The translations under genes were made by a program, and so were the position numbers. 64,000 nucleotides of DNA from positions 83,004 to 147,003 of the forward strand of contig JACXUO010000003.1 of assembly GCA_014763885.1 (NCBI GenBank), written 5' to 3'. Under the pieces are notes generated by a model that was not told the DNA's origin, searched no databases, and saw only the letters and a list, made by a program, of their open reading frames with translations. This DNA is from Campylobacterales bacterium. GTDB taxonomy: Bacteria; Campylobacterota; Campylobacteria; Campylobacterales; Sulfurovaceae. The stretch's first letter is position 1, and each line of letters starts with the position of its first letter. Positions 36,158-45,239 of the stretch are shown here, one piece after another.

Positions 36158-36186
36158 TGATACGAAGCCCGAAAGGTTTCGCATCA
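36158..36186. terminator. Hairpin between hisS and outer-membrane protein gene
   Basis: TGATACGAAGCC (36158-36169) pairs with GGTTTCGCATCA (36175-36186), a 12-base stem with two wobble pairs and a five-base loop. It starts five bases after the hisS stop. There is no strong T run, so termination efficiency is uncertain; it could serve both convergent genes. Confidence 0.55.
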
Positions 36187-36198
36187 GTTGAGTGTGTT

Positions 36199-36798
36199 CT
36201 AGAAATTATACATTACACCTAAAAAGATTGAGTTTCCTCTCGGTCCATCGATCGTTGAGTGTTCATACTCGGCAACCACTTTATATGTGTGATCCACGGC
36301 TATTTCCATACCTACACCATAGTTAAATCCGTTATCATCCGCATCGATATGATACTCGTCGATCTCTTCGATCTCATACTCATACCCTGCTTTTGCAAAG
36401 AGCCCCAGAGTCTCTGTCAATTCGTAGGTATAAACAAGATCTATAGCATGGGTATAGTATGTTGCATCCGCTTCAGCCACAACATCTCCGTATTCCAATT
36501 CACTCACAGTATTTTCAGCATAGGAGAAATCATACTCTATTGCAAACCCATGCCCAAGTCTGTAACCAAGATCGATACCGAATCCATATCCGCTGTCACC
36601 ATCAAGTACCGCTTCGCCATGCGCTACTTTATCTCCTGCGATTCTTAATCCCTTAACAATCACATAAAAGTCACTCTCTGTGTGCTCATGCACTTCCGGT
36701 ATCTCTACCGCCGGCTCAACCGGAGCGATATCTCCACCTGCATGCAGCTGCAGTGCCATCAATGATGCAACAGATGTCATCAAAACCAATTTTTTCAT
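36199..36798 (-). CDS. Small outer-membrane beta-barrel protein
   Basis: 199-residue protein with a signal peptide (LVLMTSVASLMALQLHAG), a short acidic linker, then eight-strand-like alternation (GYGFGIDLGYRLGHGFAIEY, YTHAIDLVYTYELTETLGLF, NYGVGMEIAVDHTYKVVAEY) and a terminal YNF, typical of OmpA/OmpW-type small barrels. There is no peptidoglycan-binding OmpA C-terminal domain. A GGAGG site precedes the start. It may be a structural porin; function unassigned. Confidence 0.8.
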   Translation of the reverse strand: MKKLVLMTSVASLMALQLHAGGDIAPVEPAVEIPEVHEHTESDFYVIVKGLRIAGDKVAHGEAVLDGDSGYGFGIDLGYRLGHGFAIEYDFSYAENTVSELEYGDVVAEADATYYTHAIDLVYTYELTETLGLFAKAGYEYEIEEIDEYHIDADDNGFNYGVGMEIAVDHTYKVVAEYEHSTIDGPRGNSIFLGVMYNF

Positions 36799-36995
36799 TG
36801 TTCCTCCTTGCGTTTACGGATATTTCCCATCCATGATTTTTTTAAACTTTTCATCATAGATGATTTAGGCTTAAAGCTTTGTATCTACCGCTATTTCAAG
36901 CCCTATTTTTGAGCTTTTTTATCTCTTTTAGAAAAAACCGGTTCCTCTGCTTCAATCCGATCGATCAAGAAGATCAATCTTACTTTTGTAGAGGA

Positions 36996-37577
36996 CTATA
37001 ATGTGTGCAGCCAGAGAAGAAGATCGTTGCTCAGCCGCTCAATTGCCCTGTTGCTTGCCTCGACATATCCTTGGGCATCTGTTGTTTTTGTCGCTTCTCT
37101 ATAGCTGAAGCGCTTGCTTTTGATCAACTCTCCGGTATGGGTGGAAACCAGGTCGAACTGGAGTGAGACAACTGCATCTGACGCATTGCCCCGTACATGG
37201 TGGGAGAAGTCAAACACCGTACTCTCCAGCCTGTAGTCAGCCTGTGCGGTGGAGGCATAGGAGACGACCCCTTTGAACATACCGCTGCTCTGAAGCGTAT
37301 AGATCACTGTCCCCTGCAGGAGTTGTCCAAGATCATTGGACCACTTCGAGTTCAGATAGGCCCCCTGCTGCACGGGCGAGTAGGAAAAGTACATTTTGTC
37401 ACTCATCTTCTCTTTGAGACTCAGCGGCTGCATCACCTTGATCGTTTTGGAGTGATAGCTCCCCTGGTAACGCTTGTCCGCCTCTGGCGTCTGCAGGGTA
37501 TAGTTCTTCAGCGGTGTCATCTTCGTGCCGCACCCGGCCAGAAAGATCACCAGCAGTGCTCCCGTAATATGTTTCAT
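36996..37577 (-). CDS. ABC-type transport auxiliary lipoprotein (PqiC-like) of Mla operon
   Basis: 193-residue lipoprotein with lipobox FLAGC. Members of this auxiliary family (PqiC/YmbA type) are thought to sit on the outer membrane and contact MCE proteins. The YTLQTP segment after the lipid anchor and the C-terminal helix (AIERLSNDLLLWLH) are family features. It is the last gene of the Mla-type operon, two bases after the MlaD-like gene, and replaces the MlaA/MlaB/MlaC set seen in E. coli. Confidence 0.82.
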   Translation of the reverse strand: MKHITGALLVIFLAGCGTKMTPLKNYTLQTPEADKRYQGSYHSKTIKVMQPLSLKEKMSDKMYFSYSPVQQGAYLNSKWSNDLGQLLQGTVIYTLQSSGMFKGVVSYASTAQADYRLESTVFDFSHHVRGNASDAVVSLQFDLVSTHTGELIKSKRFSYREATKTTDAQGYVEASNRAIERLSNDLLLWLHTL

Positions 37578-37579
37578 CG

Positions 37580-38491
37580 TTATTCTCCCGGTCCTTTTAA
37601 AGGCGTTCTTGATTTGAAAATCAGGTCGCTTGGACTCTCTTCAAGCTCTCCTGCAAGGTCACTCATCTGCGAGGAGAGTATCTGCATATCCACAATCAGC
37701 GGTTCAAGTATCTTTTTCATATTATAGTCGCCGCGATCCAGGCTCTGCTCAACCTTCAACGTGACACGGTTGAAATTCTCTATCGTCGGAACGATTACTT
37801 TCTTGACCGCATTGAGGTCTTTGGTCGCACCTTCAAAGTTGGTTGAAACTCTCTGCATCGACGCCCTGAACTCTTTGATGGCCGCATCTAGTTCTTCCAG
37901 GGAGCTTATCACCCTCTTTTCTACCTCTTCACCGTTCTTCGTGATCACCTCGACATTCTCAAGGATATTCTCTACGGTATTGATATTTTTATCCGAGACC
38001 ACTTTCTGTCCCTGTTCGAGCAGGGCATCAAGCTTTTGGGAGAGGGATTCTACACTTCTGCTCAGGTTTGTTACCAAAGAAGTTTTGGTTTTGATCGTAG
38101 GGATATATTCATCAGTCGGCACAAGCGTTTTTGCCGCATTGGTCCCCCCTTCTATCTCGATAGAGAGCAGGCCTGTGATACCGAACATCTTTGTGGTTGC
38201 CACCATATCCTCTTTGATAGGGACATTCTGACGGATATTGACATAGACTTCAGTGAGTTCAATATTTTCCGGATTGATACGGATATCACTGACCCGGCCG
38301 ATATCGACACCTCTCAGCATCACATCGGAGTTTATGGAGAGCCCGGAAACCGATTCGCTGATCTCCAGTTTATAGGTATGGTACTGATCATCGATATCGT
38401 ATTTGCCAAGCCAGAAAGCAAACCAGACAAGCCCGATACCAAAGATCACAACAAAGATACCGACCACCAGGTAATTGACTCTGCTATACAT
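37580..38491 (-). CDS. mlaD: MlaD-like MCE-domain lipid transport protein
   Basis: Membrane-anchored periplasmic lipid-binding protein. One N-terminal helix (YLVVGIFVVIFGIGLVWFAF), then a single MCE domain (SGLSINSDVMLRGVDIGRV, TGLLSIEIEGG), followed by a long predicted coiled coil (about residues 145-260: LSQKLDALLEQ through RASMQRVSTNFEGA). The helical C-terminus is longer than in E. coli MlaD and could form a tube toward the outer membrane. It overlaps mlaF by eight bases and is followed closely by the lipoprotein gene. Confidence 0.9.
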   Translation of the reverse strand: MYSRVNYLVVGIFVVIFGIGLVWFAFWLGKYDIDDQYHTYKLEISESVSGLSINSDVMLRGVDIGRVSDIRINPENIELTEVYVNIRQNVPIKEDMVATTKMFGITGLLSIEIEGGTNAAKTLVPTDEYIPTIKTKTSLVTNLSRSVESLSQKLDALLEQGQKVVSDKNINTVENILENVEVITKNGEEVEKRVISSLEELDAAIKEFRASMQRVSTNFEGATKDLNAVKKVIVPTIENFNRVTLKVEQSLDRGDYNMKKILEPLIVDMQILSSQMSDLAGELEESPSDLIFKSRTPLKGPGE

Positions 38492-39263
38492 TCTTCACCT
38501 TTTCAAATCTCTCTTTGGTATATTCATTCTTAAAAAAATCTTCAACAAATGGATGGTGAGATTGTAACACATTTTCTATATTTCCCTCTGCAACCACCTT
38601 CTTGTCCGCCAAAATCGCCATCCTGTCTACGATACTGAAGATACTCTCCAGATCGTGTGTGATCATCACTACGGTGATCCCCAGCAGATCACGCAGATCA
38701 ACGATCAGTTTGTCAAAGTTGCGTGCCCCGATAGGATCAAGCCCCGAGGTGGGCTCATCAAGAAATAAGAGTTTCGGCTCCATTGCAAGCGCTCTGGCGA
38801 GTGCGGCACGCTTGATCATCCCTCCGCTCAGCTGGGAAGGGTAAAGGCTCCCTACCTGCGGATCAAGTCCCACCATCTTAAGCTTGGATGCCACCAGGCT
38901 GTCACGCAGTTTTTTCGAGATCTTTGTATACTCTTTGAGCTGTACCTCGATATTTTCTGCCACGCTCAGAGAAGAGAAAAGGGCACCGAACTGAAAAAGC
39001 ACCCCCCAGTCCCTCCTGAGTGCCTGGGCCTCTTTAAACCCTATATGTTTGAGATTTTTACCCAGTACAGTGATCTCCCCCGCCGTCGGTTCAAGCAGCA
39101 TGATCATCTCTTTCATCAGCACTGATTTGCCCGATCCACTCTCTCCGAGTATCGCGTAGATCTCGTTCTCTTCGATATGCAGATTCACGCCGTCATGGAT
39201 CGTCCGTTCACCAAACCGTGTGACGATACCTCCTGCTTCGATCACCGTTTTATGATTCGGCAT
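38484..39263 (-). CDS. mlaF: MlaF-like ABC transporter ATPase
   Basis: ATP-binding subunit of the lipid transporter. Walker A GESGSGKS, the signature LSGGMIKRAALARA, Walker B LLFLDEPTSGLDP and the switch His in MITHDLES are complete. The start is placed at 39263 (MPNHKTVIEAGG) because AAAGGA precedes it at the proper distance; an in-frame ATG at 39278 would remove that site. The C-terminal extension after the H-loop is typical of MlaF, which contacts its partner subunit. It overlaps mlaD by eight bases. Confidence 0.93.
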   Translation of the reverse strand: MPNHKTVIEAGGIVTRFGERTIHDGVNLHIEENEIYAILGESGSGKSVLMKEMIMLLEPTAGEITVLGKNLKHIGFKEAQALRRDWGVLFQFGALFSSLSVAENIEVQLKEYTKISKKLRDSLVASKLKMVGLDPQVGSLYPSQLSGGMIKRAALARALAMEPKLLFLDEPTSGLDPIGARNFDKLIVDLRDLLGITVVMITHDLESIFSIVDRMAILADKKVVAEGNIENVLQSHHPFVEDFFKNEYTKERFEKVKNV

Positions 39264-39365
39264 TTCACATCCTTTCATTTAGTGAAAGTATTGCATTAGA
39301 CTTTAGTCTTAAAAGTGCCTCACTATACTGAATTTCACACAAATCATTTAGTGATTTATTGCATT
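39263..39365. repeat. Direct duplication in the mlaE-mlaF spacer
   Basis: Two copies of about 33-35 bases with the shared core TCATTTAGTGA and TATTGCATT, at 39263-39297 and 39333-39365 (start-to-start 70 bases), about 80 percent alike by eye. The first copy includes the mlaF ribosome site region, so a leader segment seems to have been duplicated. Confidence 0.55.
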
Positions 39366-39389
39366 GCGTTTTAACGCTTATAATTCTTG

Positions 39390-40496
39390 TCATAGATCCA
39401 GCTCCGTATAGATAACCGAGAAGAGCGCATCAAAAGCGATCACAAGGAAGATACCGTTGACCACAGATGCCGTGGTATGCAGCCCGATACTTTCCGTATT
39501 GTGAGATACCTGGAATCCCCTGAAAGCACCGACAGAAGCGATAAGGAAGGCAAATACAGGCCCTTTGATCATCCCCAGGATATAGTGTTTTACCTCCAGT
39601 ACCTCATAGAGTCGGTCGATAAACTGTGTCATTGAAATACCAAGCTGCATCCCCGAAGCGACCATCCCTCCGAATATACCTACGATATCGGAAAAAAAGA
39701 TCAAGAGGGGCAATGCCACCATCATCGCGATGATACGGGGCAGCACCAAAAAGGCATAGGGATCAAATCCCATCGTCCGCATCGCGGCAATCTCCTCGGT
39801 GATCTTCATCGCACCGATCTCGGCGGTATAGGACGACCCGCTGCGTCCGGCGATGACGATTGCCGTGATCATAGGGCCGAGTTCACGCGTAATGGAGATC
39901 GCTACCGTATCCACTATAAAGATATCCGCACCGAACTTTGCCAGCTGGACTGCCCCCTGGTAGGCGATCACCATCCCTACCAGGAACGAGGTCAAAGCGA
40001 TAATAATCAATGCATTGAAACCCGCTTTATGGATATGGTAGACGACCTCTTTGATACGCAACTCTTTGGGGTTCATCAGGGTAAGGAAAAGTGTATAAAA
40101 GACATGGCCGAAGAATTCGATAAACTCTTTGGTATCGATGAGAAAATTTACTGTATTTTTCCCCAATGTCTCAAGGATACTGTCCTCTTTGGGAGGTTCG
40201 ATCACGACATGCTCTTCTTCTTTAAGAAGGTCATACATCTCTTTTTGATTCTCGCTGTAACCGACAACCTCCACCGGAGTATGTTCCGAAAACGCTTTGA
40301 AATATTCTGAAAAAAGAAGTACACCGGCCGAATCAAACTCACTTACAGCCGAAACATCCCAGGTAATCGGCAGCTCATAAGTGATCTGTTCTAAAATACG
40401 CTCTATCTCAGGCACACTCAAGAGTGTCCACTCACCTTCTGCCTTCAACGTAAGTCGATTCTGGTTCTTTTCTAGACTGAGATATTTGTTTATCAT
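39390..40496 (-). CDS. mlaE: MlaE-like permease with N-terminal STAS domain
   Basis: Membrane permease of the Mla-type phospholipid transporter. The first 100 or so residues look like a STAS domain (WDVSAVSEFDSAGVLLFSEY), which is a separate MlaB protein in E. coli; here it is fused. The MlaE permease follows (VVYHIHKAGFNALIIIALTSF, then RELGPMITAIVIAGRSGSSY, TEEIAAMRTMG and a final FDALFSVIY). At 368 residues it fits such fusions. It heads the operon mlaE-mlaF-mlaD-lipoprotein and is divergent from speA. Confidence 0.92.
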   Translation of the reverse strand: MINKYLSLEKNQNRLTLKAEGEWTLLSVPEIERILEQITYELPITWDVSAVSEFDSAGVLLFSEYFKAFSEHTPVEVVGYSENQKEMYDLLKEEEHVVIEPPKEDSILETLGKNTVNFLIDTKEFIEFFGHVFYTLFLTLMNPKELRIKEVVYHIHKAGFNALIIIALTSFLVGMVIAYQGAVQLAKFGADIFIVDTVAISITRELGPMITAIVIAGRSGSSYTAEIGAMKITEEIAAMRTMGFDPYAFLVLPRIIAMMVALPLLIFFSDIVGIFGGMVASGMQLGISMTQFIDRLYEVLEVKHYILGMIKGPVFAFLIASVGAFRGFQVSHNTESIGLHTTASVVNGIFLVIAFDALFSVIYTELDL

Positions 40497-40532
40497 ATGT
40501 TAATTATAGGTAAGATTCGATTAAGTTTAGGT

Positions 40533-40550
40533 ATAATACCCATTATAATT
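40533..40550 (+). promoter_or_regulatory. Promoter region of speA with two TATAAT boxes
   Basis: TATAAT occurs at 40533-40538 and again at 40545-40550, 14 to 31 bases upstream of the speA start in the divergent spacer. Campylobacterota sigma-70 promoters depend mainly on the -10 box, so both are plausible. Confidence 0.5.
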
Positions 40551-40563
40551 AAGAGAGTAGCGC

Positions 40564-42429
40564 ATGAAAGATTTTGGCTTAGATGTCTGGAGTGACAACA
40601 ATTTTATCATCAGAGATGATACGATCAACATCAATTACGGGCTTGAGCCCTCACTCTACGAGATCACGAAACAGATCCGCAACCAGGGGTACAAGGGGCC
40701 TTTGCTTCTACGTTTCCCTCACATTATCAAAAAACAGATCTCTACGCTGTTTGAAACCTTCAACGCCGCGAGAGAAACCTTTGATTACCAGGGGACTTTC
40801 AATGCAGTCTTCCCGCTTAAGGTCAACCAGTTTCCCAACTTTGTCCATGCCTTGATGGATGTCTCCAAAGAGTACAACTACGGGCTGGAGGCCGGAAGTA
40901 AAGCCGAGCTGGTGATCGCGATGAGCAAAACCCCTCTGGGTGCACCGATCACGATCAACGGCTTTAAAGACAAAGAGATGATCTCTATGTGTTTTATCGC
41001 GGCAAAGATGGGGCACAATATCACGATCACCATCGAGGGGCTTGACGAACTTGAAAGTATTATCCAAGTCAACAGAGAGTTTAACGATGAGTCCGAAACC
41101 CCTATCATGCCGAATATCGGTGTGCGTATCCGTCTGCACAGCTCAGGCATCGGTATCTGGGCAAAAAGCGGCGGGTACAACTCAAAGTTTGGACTCACCT
41201 CGACTGAGCTGATCGAAGCCTATGAGCTGCTGAAGAAACATAACCTGCTTGAAGCGCTCCGGATGATCCATTTTCATATCGGCTCTCAGATGGGAGATAT
41301 CGCTCCGCTCAAAAAGGCGTTGCGTGAAGCGGGGAACATCTACGCAGAGCTGAAAAAACGCGGTGCCGACAACCTGAACGCGATCAATATCGGCGGCGGT
41401 CTTGCGGTAGAGTACTCCCAGCATGCCCATGACAAAGAGCGTAACTACTCGCTCAATGAATTCGCAAACGACGTCATCTACCTGATGCAGGAGATCGCAA
41501 AAAACAAAAACGTACCGCAGCCGAATATCTTTACCGAATCAGGACGCTATATCGCTGCCTCCCACTCTGTGCTGGTTGCGCCTGTACTTGAGCTCTTCAG
41601 CCAGGAGTATCACGAGAAGTGTCTCAGACTCAAATCGGAGAACCCGCCTTTGATCCAGGAGCTGCACGACCTCTACAATACGATGAGCCGTACGAATGCC
41701 AGAGAGTATCTTCACGATGCGCTGGATCATATGGAGAGTCTGCTGACACTCTTCGATCTTGGGTATATCGATCTGGAGGACCGCTCCAACACGGAAACGC
41801 TGGTAAACCTGATCGTGAAAAAAGCCATCGCACTCCTCAAAAGCGAAGATACCGACGAGCTCAAACAGCTTCAGGACCGTATCCAGGAGAAGTATCTGGT
41901 GAATTTCTCGATCTTTCAGTCGCTTCCTGATTTCTGGGGGCTTGAGCAGGAGTTTCCTATCATGCCGCTCACGCATCTTGATAAAATACCGACCAATCCG
42001 GCAAGTATCTGGGATATCACCTGTGACAGTGACGGAGAGATAGAGTTCAACCGTGACTATCCGCTCTACCTGCATGATATCGACCTGGATAAAGAGGAGT
42101 ATTTTCTCGGCTTCTTCCTGACAGGTGCCTATCAGGAAGTGCTGGGAATGCAGCACAACCTCTTTACGCATCCGACAGAGTGTCTGATCAACTTCGATGA
42201 ATCAGGAAACTACAAAATCGATGGTCTGATCGAAGCACAGAACCTGATGGATGTACTGGATGATATGGATTATGATACCAATCTGATCGACAAAACGCTC
42301 AAACAGCATATTGAGCTTTCAGAAAAACTCACTTTGGACGAGAAACGCGAACTTTTGGGCAAACTTTACCTGCATTTAAGTGAAAATAGCTATCTTAAGA
42401 CCATACAAGCGATCGAGGAGTCAAACTGA
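40564..42429 (+). CDS. speA: Biosynthetic arginine decarboxylase
   Basis: PLP-dependent fold III decarboxylase converting arginine to agmatine, the first step of polyamine synthesis. Its 621 residues show the PLP-lysine strand [13 protein letters not shown], the barrel motifs [11 protein letters not shown] and [11 protein letters not shown], and [16 protein letters not shown]. It is full length for SpeA. Together with the carboxyspermidine dehydrogenase-like gene at 46186 it points to the agmatine / carboxyspermidine route to spermidine. It is followed by cysE 31 bases downstream. Confidence 0.95.
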   Translation: MKDFGLDVWSDNNFIIRDDTININYGLEPSLYEITKQIRNQGYKGPLLLRFPHIIKKQISTLFETFNAARETFDYQGTFNAVFPLKVNQFPNFVHALMDVSKEYNYGLEAGSKAELVIAMSKTPLGAPITINGFKDKEMISMCFIAAKMGHNITITIEGLDELESIIQVNREFNDESETPIMPNIGVRIRLHSSGIGIWAKSGGYNSKFGLTSTELIEAYELLKKHNLLEALRMIHFHIGSQMGDIAPLKKALREAGNIYAELKKRGADNLNAINIGGGLAVEYSQHAHDKERNYSLNEFANDVIYLMQEIAKNKNVPQPNIFTESGRYIAASHSVLVAPVLELFSQEYHEKCLRLKSENPPLIQELHDLYNTMSRTNAREYLHDALDHMESLLTLFDLGYIDLEDRSNTETLVNLIVKKAIALLKSEDTDELKQLQDRIQEKYLVNFSIFQSLPDFWGLEQEFPIMPLTHLDKIPTNPASIWDITCDSDGEIEFNRDYPLYLHDIDLDKEEYFLGFFLTGAYQEVLGMQHNLFTHPTECLINFDESGNYKIDGLIEAQNLMDVLDDMDYDTNLIDKTLKQHIELSEKLTLDEKRELLGKLYLHLSENSYLKTIQAIEESN

Positions 42430-42460
42430 GATCGCCGGATATGAAAGTTTAGGAGAGACG

Positions 42461-43162
42461 TTGAACCCTTTTAGCCTGATCAAAGAAGATTTTACCAATG
42501 TCAAACAAAATGACCCTGCCCTGCACTCCACCTTCGAACTCTTTTTTAACTACCCCGGGCTCTGGGCGCTGCTTTTTCACCGGATCGCGCACTGGTTTTA
42601 CAAGAAAGGGTTGCGTTTTCTGCCGCGCTTTATCTCGGCGATCGGACAGTTCCTCACTACCGTCGATATCCATCCCGCCGCACAGATCGGGCGCAGAGTC
42701 TTCATCGACCACGGTGTAGGTGTCGTCATCGGAGAGACCGCGATCGTCGGCGATGATGTAGTGATCTACCAGCAGGTGACACTGGGCGGAGTAAGCCTCA
42801 CCAAGGGAAAACGGCACCCCACAGTCGGGAACAATGTGGTCATCGGCGCAGGTGCGAAGGTACTGGGGAATATCACGATAGGGGATGATGCAAAAATCGG
42901 TGCGAACTCCGTGGTCATTAAAAATGTCCCCCCGAAAACCACCGCGGTCGGTATCCCCGCGCGCGTACTCCAGTATGAAAAATCCGCAGCCAAACTGAGC
43001 CATGATGCCATGCCGGATATCAATAAAGAGATCTTCAAATACCTTCTCAAACGTATTGAGATCCTTGAAGAAGCGATTGAGAGCGGCGAAAGCAAAGACA
43101 TCAGACAGAAAGACCATGATCTGGAGATAGACTACGACAATTTCATCCACAGTATGGATTGA
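42461..43162 (+). CDS. cysE: Serine O-acetyltransferase
   Basis: Acetylates serine for cysteine synthesis. N-terminal helical part ([20 protein letters not shown]) and left-handed beta helix of hexapeptide repeats with the catalytic region [19 protein letters not shown] and [22 protein letters not shown] place the start at a TTG (42461) because AGGAG lies five bases upstream and the encoded [11 protein letters not shown] matches the expected beginning. The in-frame ATG at 42380 lies inside speA. The product is 233 residues. A C-terminal helical extension follows the repeats. Confidence 0.93.
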   Translation: MNPFSLIKEDFTNVKQNDPALHSTFELFFNYPGLWALLFHRIAHWFYKKGLRFLPRFISAIGQFLTTVDIHPAAQIGRRVFIDHGVGVVIGETAIVGDDVVIYQQVTLGGVSLTKGKRHPTVGNNVVIGAGAKVLGNITIGDDAKIGANSVVIKNVPPKTTAVGIPARVLQYEKSAAKLSHDAMPDINKEIFKYLLKRIEILEEAIESGESKDIRQKDHDLEIDYDNFIHSMD

Positions 43163-43287
43163 TCGTGGAGCGATAAGAAACAATCCGCTCCCTCCCCTCT
43201 TTTTCTTCTGCGCTTATCAAAATATTTTTACGCTTATTCTGCTATAATTGTTGGATTTTCTAATTTTTATTATTTACAAGGGTTATA

Positions 43288-44457
43288 ATGCTATCAGATC
43301 GCATACAATCACTATCACCATCATTGACGATTGCTATCTCTTCACTGGCAAGAGATCTTAAAGCAGAGGGAAAGGATGTCCTCTCATTTTCTGCAGGTGA
43401 ACCGGATTTCGGTACACCGCAAAAGATCAAAGACGAGGCTATCAAAGCTATCAATGATGGCTTTACGCAATATACTGCCGTACCGGGTATCCCGGAACTA
43501 CTCAAAGCAGTAGCAGGAAAACTCAAGAGAGAGAACGGGTTGGAGTATGCACCTTCGGACATCATCGTAAGCAATGGTGCGAAACAGTCACTTTTCAATC
43601 TTTTTCAGGCTGTCATCAATCCGGGTGATGAAGTGATCATTCCTGCACCTTACTGGGTAACCTACCCTGAACTGGTGATCTACTCAGAGGGGAAACCTGT
43701 CATTATAGAAACCGATGAGAAAAGCGGATTCAAGATCACAGCCGAGCAACTCAAAAATGCGATCACACCCAAAACGAAAATGATCGTACTCACCTCCCCT
43801 TCAAATCCTACAGGTTCCGTATACTCCAAAGAGGAGCTGGAGTCACTTGCCGAGGTATTGAAAGGTACGGATATCCTCGTTGCAAGTGACGAGATGTATG
43901 AGAAGCTGGTTTACGGCATTGACTTTGTAGCGACTGCGAGCATCTCTGAAGATATGTACCAAAGAACGGTAACAATCAACGGCCTGAGCAAATCCGTAGC
44001 GATGACAGGATGGCGTTTCGGATACCTAGCCTCTCCAAATAAAGCGTTGATCGCTGCGATGAACAACCTTCAAAGCCAGAGCACATCAAACATCAACTCT
44101 ATCACCCAAAAAGCAGCGATCGTTGCACTCAACGGCGAGGTTGATGCAGAGATCGAAGAGATGAGACAGGCATTTGATGCAAGAGCTGCTGAAGCGGTAA
44201 AACTCTTCAATGAGATCGACGGCCTGAGCGTACTCAAACCTGACGGTGCATTCTACCTCTTTGTGAACACCAAGGAGATCTCAAATGACTCTATAGAGTT
44301 TTGTAAAGAGATGCTTCAGGAGACAGGTGTCGCGGTAGTACCGGGGATAGGATTTGGTGCAGAGGGATACTTCAGATTCTCATTTGCTACAGATATCGAA
44401 ACGATCCGTGAAGGTATCAGCCGTATCAAAAAGTTCGTAGAGAGCAAAAGAAAATAA
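43288..44457 (+). CDS. aspC: Aspartate/aromatic aminotransferase, class I
   Basis: PLP-dependent transaminase (fold I, Ib subgroup) of 389 residues. LSFSAGEPDFGTPQKIKDEA at the N-terminus, NPTGSVYSKEEL, the PLP lysine in NGLSKSVAMTGWRFGY, and FRFSFATDIETIREGISRI at the end identify the aspartate aminotransferase group. It transfers the amino group between aspartate and 2-oxoglutarate; aromatic side activity is possible. A TATAAT box lies near 43243 and palindromic and tandem repeats follow the gene. Confidence 0.92.
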   Translation: MLSDRIQSLSPSLTIAISSLARDLKAEGKDVLSFSAGEPDFGTPQKIKDEAIKAINDGFTQYTAVPGIPELLKAVAGKLKRENGLEYAPSDIIVSNGAKQSLFNLFQAVINPGDEVIIPAPYWVTYPELVIYSEGKPVIIETDEKSGFKITAEQLKNAITPKTKMIVLTSPSNPTGSVYSKEELESLAEVLKGTDILVASDEMYEKLVYGIDFVATASISEDMYQRTVTINGLSKSVAMTGWRFGYLASPNKALIAAMNNLQSQSTSNINSITQKAAIVALNGEVDAEIEEMRQAFDARAAEAVKLFNEIDGLSVLKPDGAFYLFVNTKEISNDSIEFCKEMLQETGVAVVPGIGFGAEGYFRFSFATDIETIREGISRIKKFVESKRK

Positions 44458-44464
44458 CGCGTTT

Positions 44465-44530
44465 AGCGTTTAAAACGCTGACGCTTTTCTCCCTTAACCA
44501 TGTAGTAGGTCGGGGGCTCCTCACCCCGAC
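44465..44530. repeat. Two short hairpins after aspC
   Basis: AGCGTTT A AAACGCT (44465-44479) is a seven-base palindromic stem just after the aspC stop and may help termination. GTCGGGG (44509-44515) pairs with CCCCGAC (44524-44530) around an eight-base loop preceded by GTAG, the look of a dispersed intergenic repeat. Confidence 0.55.
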
Positions 44531-44552
44531 ACTTATGTATTTTTCATCCGGA

Positions 44553-44594
44553 AAAACTCAAAACTCAAAACTCAAAACTCAAAACTCAACACTC
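44553..44594. repeat. Tandem heptamer repeat (AAAACTC)n
   Basis: Five exact copies of AAAACTC (44553-44587) and a sixth with one change (AACACTC). It lies between aspC and the dedA-type gene, which converge, so it should not affect coding. It is a possible variable-number repeat. Confidence 0.85.
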
Positions 44595-44619
44595 AAAACG
44601 AATCACGAATCACTGAACG

Positions 44620-45174
44620 CTATCGCCTCTTCGTCATGTTCTCCAAAGTAAACCAGATGAGTCCGATGATCGTAAAGAGTATCACTGGAGCGATCCATGG
44701 GTTTTTCTGGATATAGCCGAAAAATGCGATGATCGATTCGCTGGCATAGTAGGCACTCAGCCCGATCGTCAAGACAAATACGATCGAGGCAAAGATGTTA
44801 AAGAAGACAAACTTTTTGAAATCATACTTCGCCAAAGCCATGGAGATCGGTACCAGGGTCTTTACCCCGTAGATGAACTTCTGGATAAAGACGGCAAACG
44901 GGCCGTATTTTCGCATGATCAGCGTAGCCAGTGCAATCTTTCGCTTGTGTTTGGCATAGTAGGGTTTAATCTGATTTTTCTGGTACTTCCCCAGATAGAA
45001 AAGGAAGTTGTCTCCCATAAAGTTGGAGAGCATCGCGATGACCAGTGCCGTGGTGAGATCCATGTTTCCCATAAAAGAGAAGACGCCGGCAGCCGCTACG
45101 ATAAAAAGCGAACCCCCAAACGAAAAAAACGCTACCGCCAGGTATCCCCACGTCTCCAAAGAAGAAAAATCCAT
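44620..45174 (-). CDS. DedA-family membrane protein
   Basis: 184-residue inner-membrane protein of the DedA/SNARE-associated family, which includes flippases for undecaprenyl phosphate and phosphatidylethanolamine. It has several hydrophobic helices and the typical GDNFLFYLGKY and FIQKFIYGVKTLVPISMALAKY segments, with the FxRF-type motif appearing here as KFIYG. Short but in range. It is divergent from the AEC carrier and converges with aspC across the repeats. Confidence 0.87.
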   Translation of the reverse strand: MDFSSLETWGYLAVAFFSFGGSLFIVAAAGVFSFMGNMDLTTALVIAMLSNFMGDNFLFYLGKYQKNQIKPYYAKHKRKIALATLIMRKYGPFAVFIQKFIYGVKTLVPISMALAKYDFKKFVFFNIFASIVFVLTIGLSAYYASESIIAFFGYIQKNPWIAPVILFTIIGLIWFTLENMTKRR

Positions 45175-45226
45175 CTAAAACCCTTATAATTCTATGGATA
45201 AAATCATATCTAAAATTGGTTAATGT

Positions 45227-45232
45227 TATAAT
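45227..45232 (+). promoter_or_regulatory. -10 box immediately upstream of the AEC carrier gene
   Basis: TATAAT ends eight bases before the ATG at 45240. A start site 6-8 bases downstream would fall on or next to the ATG, so the mRNA may be leaderless; no ribosome site is seen before the ATG. Confidence 0.5.
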
Positions 45233-45239
45233 CCCACTC

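Noticed and set aside
44553..44594. Short tandem repeats as a possible CRISPR array
   Set aside because: The repeat unit is seven bases with no spacers, and no cas genes are present.
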